A stretch of DNA of 64,000 nucleotides from Abelmoschus esculentus (taxonomy: Eukaryota; Streptophyta; Magnoliopsida; Malvales; Malvaceae): the NCBI GenBank assembly GCA_035048815.1, contig JAUCBN010000032.1:13603501-13667500 (forward strand), read 5' to 3'. The position numbers were made by a program, and so were the translations under genes. Shown piece by piece: positions 56,593 to 64,000 of the stretch (position 1 is the stretch's first letter; each line of letters starts with the position of its first letter). The notes beneath the pieces are model-generated. The model worked only from the letters and a program-made list of their open reading frames with translations. It made no database searches and was not told where the DNA came from.

Positions 56593-58819
56593 TCAATCAT
56601 TGTTAACATCAACCGAGATTAATTCGTTCTCCAATTCCGGTTCGTCGAGTGAAAGTTCCGCAAACTCCAAATAACCCACTTCTCCTAGAGAATCAAATGC
56701 ATCTCCACCAACATCGCACATCTTGGTTTTCTCATCCTCATATTGACTAGAATTCTTTGATAAAAGACGAAGGTTGTAATGGATGTAAACCAAGTCTTCG
56801 GCACAACTTGGATTTAATTTATTTCTCCTAAGCGAGTGGATGAAAGAATATGTACTCCAATTTCTTTCACAACAAGATGATGAAGTAGTTACTCAAATAC
56901 TTTAAAAGCCAAAGATTGGAGCAAAGGGGTTTCGGCACCAAAGTTTGCCCACGGTCCGAAGAATATCTCTTTGTAAGAGAAATTAAGTCTTTACAAGGTC
57001 CACTCTTAAGAGAAAAATGAGCATATTCATCCAAGACTTTTTCATAATAATCATCATTTGAAAATAATCTACGAAAGTACTTCATTCTCTCTCGAGATAT
57101 TTCACCATCTCTATGAATAACAACTCTACTAGGATCTTCGCTTAATCATCCATCACTGTAAAACCTACAACATTTAAAAAATATATTTATATAAAGGAAG
57201 TAAGTAAGAATATAAAATTTAAAACTAGAAGATTATATACCTTGGATTTAGTGAGTGAGCTAGACAATGAAGAGGAGTATAACTCTTTGTCCAACGAGCA
57301 ATAAGAATCTTGTAAACAACATGATAAAAAGGATTAAAATCTGAAAGAGAACGATTTTCCTTCTTGTAAATTTCAGACTTCACTTTCTCAATCATGGAAT
57401 CCCACATCTCATATACCAAATGAAGGGATGGTTTATCGGTGTCGCATACTTGAAGCATGTCATAGATAGACATTGTGAAATCAATGTAAGTCACTTTATC
57501 CCACCAATCATCACTCACAAGTTTTTCCTTCATAAAATTTGTCTTTCCCGTGTCATCCTCTTTATAAGAAGTTCATTCATCACTTATGACCATTGCTTGA
57601 AGTCCACGTTTGATGAGCTTAAACCTTTTAAGGATCATAATGATCGAGGAAAAATAAGTATCGACAATCGAAAGCAACTTAAGAGGACTAAATCTTTGAA
57701 AAATTACCAACCTCATATTGTGGTTCATGATAAAATTCTTGATTTATACGGTATCTCCATGAATTTCAATAATTCAATTGCACAAGCCATAAGATCCTCA
57801 TTTTCCTCAGTGTTTTTTTGCTGAAAAAATGTTCTTCAATGCAAGGTTAAGAGTGTGGACAACACATGGTATCCAATAGATATGAGGATACATGCTCTAA
57901 ATAATCTCTCTTGCCCCCTTGCAATTAGCTACATTATAGTAATAATTTGCACCACATTTTGGTGATCCACATCATCAATAACTTCTTTCGTCAAATTGAC
58001 AATAAAGAATTTATCCTTAACTTCCCCAAAACAATTTACAGCCTTGAGAAACATTGGTCCATTTTCAGAAGTAGCCATGAAGTTAATGAGAGGCTTCCTT
58101 GTTGGATCACTCCAACCATCGCACACAATAGTCACTCATTTCTCTTGCAAAGTTGCTTTGATTGGTTGTAAGAGCTTCTCAATATTATTCTTCTCTTGTA
58201 GAAGCAATGAGGTTCGCAATTTATTATAACCAGGAGGCACATAACCGATTATTTCATGAGTTGCAACAAATGTAAAAGCCCTTTGATAATGAGGATTCCT
58301 AGTAAGATTAAAGGGTAAAACACCGGTATAAAACATTCTTGCAATTTTTTCATCCAGTTGAGCCTTCACATTCATGTTGAATGATTTAGCAATATGTGAG
58401 AGATTAAACTTTCTCTTCTTAGATGACGATTCAATTGTAATTTCAAATTGAGATTGATGAGGTAAATAAATTTCTCTATATGCTTCTTGTTTCTTTCTCT
58501 TCTCCCATTCCTCTAACAACTTCAAAAGTTCAAGCTTTTAATTTTTAGTTACTTTCTTACAAATTGCAACCCTTTCCCCTGAAATTTGAAGCAAATGAGC
58601 CTTCACTCTAGTATAACTTTCACTACGAGACTCATCATAAATGTTACATCGAAAATTCCAAGTTCCTCCATCAACTCTTTTTTTTTCCAACCTTGTCACA
58701 TAATTCCATAGTGGAGAATTCTCATTTTATGAAGATGAAATTGACCCGCTCCCGTTAGCACTTTTAGTTCCACTACTAGCCAAATTAGGCTCATCACATT
58801 CACCACTTTGGGATACCAT
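56593..58819 (-). pseudogene. hAT transposase (BED finger, DUF659, dimerisation domain)
   Basis: From ATG 58819 the frame meets a stop within 30 codons, then gives LWNYVTRLEKKRVDGGTWNF and a BED finger where the second Cys of C-x2-C is Tyr (RCNIYDES). A DUF659-type part follows at 58136-58525 and 57929-58135 (MTIVCDGWSDPTRKPLINFM), then TYIDFTMSIYDMLQVCDTDKPSL, an intron at about 57240-57155 and RMKYFRRLFSND. The C-terminal hAT dimerisation block (a SSCCERNWSTYSFIHS-like stretch near 56850) is split by a frameshift. It would cut and rejoin element ends; at least five lesions make it dead. Confidence 0.85.
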
Positions 58820-59274
58820 ATTTCAACTAATTAAACTGCTCACATTGAAAAACAACAATAAAAGAATTAGGTACAAGTTATAACCATAACCAAGCCAAAT
58901 AATATCATATAAGAAAGACAAATATTAAAAAAATAATAAGACATCAAAAAAGACTTTATTTAGCTTGCATTATAACTAAAAAGTGTGTTTAATAAAATTC
59001 AAACCGAATCTACTTAATCAATTTTAAGGCTAAAATAATATGTTTTAAAGAATATAAAAGTTGTATAAAAAATACATGGACTAAATGTATATATATTAAT
59101 CTTTATTCCTTCAATACACATGATTATACGACAGAATCGTCTCCAATCCCCCACAACAGAACAATCATAAATTACAAAGAATGTTTTGACCCCCAAAACA
59201 GAAACTATTGTTTTTAATATTTTTTCATGTAAAGAATATTTTTAATATTTTTTAATATTTTTGAGTTCAATACA

Positions 59275-59515
59275 CTTTTATAAACCCTCGATAGAAAGAG
59301 TGAAAATTGATTTAATCGGCAGAAACCCTCGATAGAAAGAGTGAAAATACGTATTTGAAGAGCAAGATAAATAAATAAATAACATACCTGAATGATGAAT
59401 CAATATCTTCAAGATTTCAACTCTTCTTTAACCCCCAAAATAGGAACACTCGGCAATCGGTAGAAACTAGAAAGTAAAAACCCTCGATAGAAAGAGTGAA
59501 AATTGATTTAATTTG
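59275..59515. repeat. Subterminal repeats of the hAT element
   Basis: AACCCTCGATAGAAAGAGTG occurs three times (near 59285, 59325 and 59480), each followed by 'aaaattgattt' or 'aaaatacg'. Subterminal repeats are common transposase-binding sites in hAT elements; binding here is inferred. Confidence 0.6.
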
Positions 59516-59899
59516 GGGGTTTTATTTTTAAAGTGAAAAAAGACAAAAATAATCTTGGGGACGCATGTGCAGATCACATGACGTCCCTAAAATGTCCCTG
59601 GAAAGTCAATAAACATCCCCACAATATTTTGACCGTACCCCATCATCGTCGACTATCCTCGATACATCCCCCAGCCATCCTCATGTCGGGGACGTCTCAG
59701 GTACGAGAAACAAGATAGCTTGCCGTATCGGTGCTTCATAGACTCTAAATACACATACAATCTAGTTTAGTTGGGACGAAGGTTTGGACAACAGTGGTTC
59801 TGGTCAAAGTTCTCGAGCCAATGTCAAGGCCTTATTTTAATTGTTGCTAATTTCATTGTTAAGAATATTTAGTTGTTTATGCAGAGTTGACTACATAGT

Positions 59900-60111
59900 T
59901 GTTAGAGTTTTTTTAAGCTGTTAGCATAGAACGATGTCACTTGAAAGGCAGGTGGTAGCTATGAAATAGGGGTTGTTTGCCCTATTCTTTGATCATAAAA
60001 AATGATAATGAAAATTCTTGTTCTTTTATTTATTTATTTCTTTTCTCATTCTTCCCTAAAGTTCTAATATGTTTTCTTTATCTATGTTTAATTTTGATTT
60101 TTTGTCTTACA
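59900..60111 (+). repeat. 5' LTR of a truncated gypsy element
   Basis: TGTTAGAGTTTTTTTAAGC...TTGTCTTACA, 212 bases, followed by 'aaggtatcaggagcc', a variant of the initiator-tRNA-Met primer site. No 3' LTR in the window. Confidence 0.5.
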
Positions 60112-60504
60112 AAGGTATCAGGAGCCTCTTCGATCTTGTACCACGGTCGACGGCATGGTAACGTGTAGTCAAGCTGCTCAACTCGCTCTAGATTCTCAGT
60201 CCTCTCCATGGAAACTGAAGACTGATCGGCTACAAACTGAGATTTCTTCAGTTCAGGTCAACATAGCCCAAATAGATATAAAGATGGAGAATCGTTTGAA
60301 GGAAGTCCAAACATCTATTCTTTTTGAGTTATAGAAGGTAATTGCTATCGCACTAGGAAAAATAGGACCGGCGGATGAGATGGAGACATTGAGTCCATGA
60401 TTATCGGGGGTGCAAATTCCTTCTCAAGGTATACTAGGTTTATCTTCTGTGTTTTCTAACACAGTCCCAAAACCTCCAGTAATTCCTACTGTAGATGATA
60501 AATA
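60112..60504 (+). pseudogene. Start of a gypsy gag ORF (truncated)
   Basis: ATG at 60155 opens MVTCSQAAQLALDSQ, continues to MENRLKEVQTSILFEL and then a TAG. A helical Leu/Gln-rich start is typical of plant chromovirus gag N-termini. The frame continues past the stop to VIPTVDDK and ends; the rest of the element is absent. Confidence 0.5.
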
Positions 60505-60519
60505 ATGTTTTATTTGGTT

Positions 60520-61248
60520 AATAGGGATCCCTAAAGATTATTTGGGGATCTAGGCTATTTTCTACAGGAACCATGGGGTAACTCCACCTGCAGGTGGCGT
60601 TGTAAAGGGTTTCGAACTTTAATTTAAAGTTCCAATTATCCGACTCGTTTAGCTGAACCGTGTAAGAGAATCTCTGCATAAAGCAGTAAATCGCCACCTC
60701 GGGGTGGCATTGGAGAAAAGTTGCATGCATGGACCATGCATAGTGGGCAATGAATTCAATGCTTACTGCACTTACTGCTCAGTGAATTCAACGCTGTTAG
60801 CGCTGCATTGAGAAAGACGAACCAGGTTGGCACCTGCAGGTGGCGATGACAGGCTACGTATGCATGGCCCATGAAGTCTACATTGCATGTGATGGTTGAA
60901 CGAAGATATTATTGGTTGAACGACTATCAGCTTATATATAGGTATTCTGGTGGGTGTTGAAGGTTTAAGTTGAGTAGAGGAGTGTGCTTGCACGAGAAAA
61001 ATTTGAGTGGAAGAATTTTTACGTAAAATTTTTGTATTTGAAGGTATTATTATTTTTATAGATTGATATTTATTATTTTTATGTTATGTTTTTAATATCG
61101 TTTTTAGTTTGTTTAATTTTATTGTTTAATTTTTGAAAGTATTATTTAATTTTATTAATTGAATATTTAGTATATTTAATTTTGTGTTTAATTCGAACAT
61201 AATATTGTTTATTTTTTTATCTTATTTTTTTTTACAGATTATTTGAAA
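60520..61248 (+). promoter_or_regulatory. Upstream region of the plant-mobile-domain gene with repeated palindromes
   Basis: Three related palindromes occur: CCACCTGCAGGTGG (60584-60597), GCCACC-TCGG-GGTGGC (60693-60708) and CACCTGCAGGTG (60831-60842). The latter two are each followed by a 'tgcatgcatgg.ccatg' block. A TATATATAGG box lies near 60935, which would start transcription near 60965 and give a leader of about 280 bases. Confidence 0.45.
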
Positions 61249-63201
61249 ATGATGTCTGAAGGAGTTCTATTGTATCTTGACGATGAATATATTTCATCTC
61301 ATATTCATGATGAACAAGTAATTAAATTGTTTACAAAATTTATTATGTGTTATTTGGTTATCTTTCTTTAATACGTTAAATAATTTATTATACTTAATTT
61401 TAATAGGGTTTGGAGCATACAATTCGCCGTAGAGGAGTGAAGATCAGAGAACCTTCGAAAGTAATAGTTAATTATTTATAGCTCTCTGGTTTTTATAATG
61501 CTTTTTTCCTTCGTGGTTGTAAAATTGTGCTTGAATTGATCACGAGTTTTCTTAAACGTTGGAGACCCGATACTGACACTTTTCACTTTTTATTTGGAGA
61601 GTGTATAGTAATTCTTGAAGATGTAGCTGTACAGCTTGGTGTCCTAATAAATGGGAATCTATTGGTGGGACACAATAATTATCGAGTAGCTGAGGTTTGT
61701 ATGCAATATCTCGACAAAATTCCTTAGATGGATGTGTAAACGGTCTTCGATTGAGAATTTCATGATTACAAAACGAATTTCTTGTAACTGAGAACTCTAG
61801 TCACGAAGAAATTGTGTTTGCAACTAGAGCATATATCATGCAAATGGTAGGATTTTAATGCCAGATATATCTGGTAATTTGGTTCACACACAGTACCTGC
61901 CAATGCTGGTTGATTTGAGTACAGTTGCTAACTACGGTTGGGGATCTGCAATATTGTAATTCTTATACCATGAAATGTGCAAGACCATAATAATGATTGG
62001 GGAGAAAAAGAATTCAGATATGGGAGACTGTCAAATCTTATTGCAATCTTGGGCATGGTATAGATTGCCTTATTTAACTCCAATTGTCAAAGTTCACACA
62101 CCTATGAAATTCCCGCTAACTAAAAGGTAATATTGTAATTAAATTGGTTATATAACTTTTATGTTGATTTAATTTATATATATATTATATTTACATATAG
62201 AGACATAAATTGAGGAATGCAAGTGTTGTACATAACAATATTAGAGATATAAGAATGAAAATTCAAACTGTTGGAAAAAATCAGTTATTGTAATAATTTT
62301 TTGTTACTAACTATTTCTTATATATATTCTCTTAATTTTATAATTTTTTCACAGTTCAATTGGTTGCCTTACATTAATTCAACAATCGAAGCGTGCATTC
62401 TAGCAGTTGTGCTTCAATGCAGGAGTTTCTGGGGTACAGTGGTACCGTTGATCCATTTTTCAATTATAGAGTATCATTGCGTTGATAGAGTGTTAAAACA
62501 ATTCAATTTTCATCAGCCTATTCCTAGAGCTCCATCATATATTGAACATATACTTAAAGTTCATAGAGGCAGATTCGACGAGACTTGGGATCATAAGCAA
62601 GGATATTTTATTTCCTGTTGGAAGGAAAGATACATGCGGTAGATAGATAATTTGTGTTCAATTGAAGCGTCTGATTTTGAATTTAATACATAATATTATT
62701 CTTGGTATTCTAAAAATGGTAAACCGTTTATTGCATCTGTTGAAGATGTCAATAAATGGATTCAAAATTCGCGTTGTTTGAAGCACGTTTAATTATCACA
62801 AGAGTCTGGTCAATATTCTCAAGACGGAACTGAAGAAAATAACATAGATTCTTCAACCAATAATTGGGAACAACCTCAATTTGGGGACATGTCAAGTTAT
62901 CAACCAGAATTCACTGATGATGGAGGATACATACCACAATTTCAGTATCTCGTTACTACTAGTAATCCAACAATTAGTAGCCCATCATACAATATTGAAG
63001 ATATGTATGGAACCCCGTCTTTTTTAACGATGAGAAAACTTCGGATCAACCTAGAAGAATGGTTCAACCACCAAGATGGTACGACCAAACATCTTTTTTA
63101 CACCGACATGAATTACCAAGAAGGAGAAGATGATAAATTTTTAATTCAATGTTTGTATGTTAAATTTATATACAAAATCTATGTAATTGAGAATTTCGCT
63201 T
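61249..63201 (+). pseudogene. Plant-mobile-domain (MAIN-like) gene, transposon-associated, decayed
   Basis: Exon 1 (61249-61317, MMSEGVLLYLDDEYISSHI) and exon 2 (61407-61460, GLEHTIRRRGVKIREPSK) join in phase 0. Exon 3 from about 61482 reads LSGFYNAFFLRGCKI, RWRPDTDTFHFLFGEC and LEDVAVQLGVLING, the plant mobile domain. Later pieces are AYIMQM, LVHTQYLPMLVDLSTVANYGW, LLQSWAWYRLPYLTP and, after another intron, FNWLPYINSTIEACIL to KERYMR. A low-complexity tail (62889-63201) has a run SSYQPEFTDDGGYIPQFQ. Host members MAIN and MAIL1 keep transposons silent; transposon-borne copies are also known. Several stops or shifts (61727, 61850, 61960, 62640) suggest a pseudogene. Confidence 0.7.
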
Positions 63202-63420
63202 AATTTAAATATCATAATTCAATTTTTAATTCAATGTTTGTATGTTAAATTGCTATGTGCTTGAGAATTATTATACATATTTAAATATCATACATATTGA
63301 AAGTAAAAGACAATCACATTATAATTATTTATCATACATATTTGATCTATTTGGACACTTGTTTCAACTATGATCGAATCCTCTATAAAGTATACAATTC
63401 TTAATTTGAATGCCCCCCTC
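63202..63420. other. Spacer between convergent genes
   Basis: AT-rich, with a short direct repeat of 'ttcaatttttaattcaatgtttgtatgttaaat' type at 63140-63250. No gene. Confidence 0.35.
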
Positions 63421-64000
63421 TCATACGTCTACGTCATCCATATTTGTATGAATCCGAGTTGATGTCGGTCGCCCCTTTAACTTTCTATGAAGATTTGGAT
63501 GGGATAACCATTCCTCGTTTATTGGATCATCTGGCCAATAATCTTTGCTTAGGATCGTGTTGAACTTATTTTGGTATATGTTGGCAATATTATGCAGGTT
63601 ATAACACGGATCCACAAACATAAAAGGGTCCATATAGATATGCATGCATGCAGCCTGTGCGTGGGAGCAGGGGCATCTAAATGCTTGAAATTGACCATAA
63701 TCATACCATCTACAATGAAGGTTAACTACAAACGTTCTCGACTCACCTCGGACCATAGCTTTGATAGTAAATTCAACACCACTTGGATCGAAAGTTCTTA
63801 CTCTCATACAGCTTGTATTTGCTTGAAGCGAAGTCATTTGATCGTGTAGGGTTTGACTCCAATTTTGTCCACTATTTATTTGAGCGTTAACCTCCTACCC
63901 TTTATTAGCCCACACCTTACCCAATCGAAAATATGTCTCTCATATAATACTTGCAATAGGAATATGTCATGTTCCCTTAAGCACGAAATTTATTGCTTCG
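63421..64000 (-). pseudogene. C-terminal end of a MULE transposase (SWIM zinc finger)
   Basis: The open frame 63421-63837 starts MTSLQANTSCMRVRTFDPSG and includes VVNLHCRWYDYGQFQAFRCPCSHAQAAC. This is a SWIM finger in which the first C-x-C reads C-x3-Y (HCRWYDY), so the first pair is damaged while C-P-C-S-H is kept. YWPDDPINEEWLSHPNLHR and KGRPTSTRI follow, the standard C-terminus of MURA proteins. Upstream (63838-64000) the same frame continues as AINFVLKG with two stops, so the gene runs off the window end. It faces the plant-mobile-domain gene tail to tail. Confidence 0.75.

Larger units (their letters stand above)
56173..59741 (-). mobile_element. hAT transposon with 8-bp TSD
   Basis: Terminal inverted repeats are CTAGGTTGCACCGATACGG at the left and, in complement, CTATGAAGCACCGATACGG at the right. 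ACTCTAAA flanks both ends (56165-56172 and 59742-59749). A transposase pseudogene occupies 56593-58819 on the minus strand. Size (3.57 kb) fits an originally autonomous element. Confidence 0.9.

Overview
The window is plant nuclear DNA from a dicot. It is AT-rich, has spliced low-density genes, and is dominated by LTR retrotransposons, hAT and Mutator-like (MULE) elements, foldback elements and satellite DNA. The style of the Tat, Athila and copia elements and of the plant-mobile-domain gene resembles Malvaceae such as cotton, but that is an inference from memory. Nothing bacterial, viral or organellar was seen.

Layout. 1-7.4 kb: a LINE tail, a foldback element, a small hAT-like element with 8-bp target duplications (TSD), and an AT-rich repeat that recurs inverted 48 kb away. 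7.4-8.8 kb (-): an intact single-exon family-72 UDP-glycosyltransferase, the only clearly complete long gene. 9.4-18.1 kb: a Tat/Ogre-like gypsy element with two decayed gag-like ORFs and no pol. 18.4-31.4 kb: a copia element split by an Athila-like element, whose 3' LTR is split by another LTR that itself contains a further Athila-like piece. The two Athila-like pieces share an array of covarying bulged hairpins. 31.4-36.7 kb: SINE-like copies, a 165-bp tandem triplication and a foldback MULE with a perfect 9-bp TSD.

37.1-45.0 kb is the second host-gene island. It holds a two-exon gene for a 49-residue one-pass membrane protein (+), the last three exons of a conserved plant gene (-), a chromovirus without a 5' LTR (-), and the first two exons of an EDR4-like gene (-), cut where the chromovirus begins. 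45.66-48.01 kb: a MULE-type element with identical 10-bp TSDs carrying about seven copies of a 187-bp satellite and an AT minisatellite.

48.7-56.1 kb: nested foldback MULEs, a solo LTR, the inverted copy of the left-hand repeat, a small relative of the satellite-bearing element, and a diverged tandem duplication. 56.17-59.74 kb (-): a decayed hAT element with 8-bp TSDs. 59.9-60.5 kb: the 5' end of an LTR element. 60.5-64.0 kb: a decayed plant-mobile-domain gene (+) facing the C-terminal end of a MULE transposase (-), probably one large MULE running off the window.

Together, three host loci (the glycosyltransferase, the small membrane protein, and the broken EDR4/conserved-gene pair) lie in repeats. 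Most element genes carry stops, frameshifts or lost catalytic residues, so activity now would depend on proteins supplied elsewhere.
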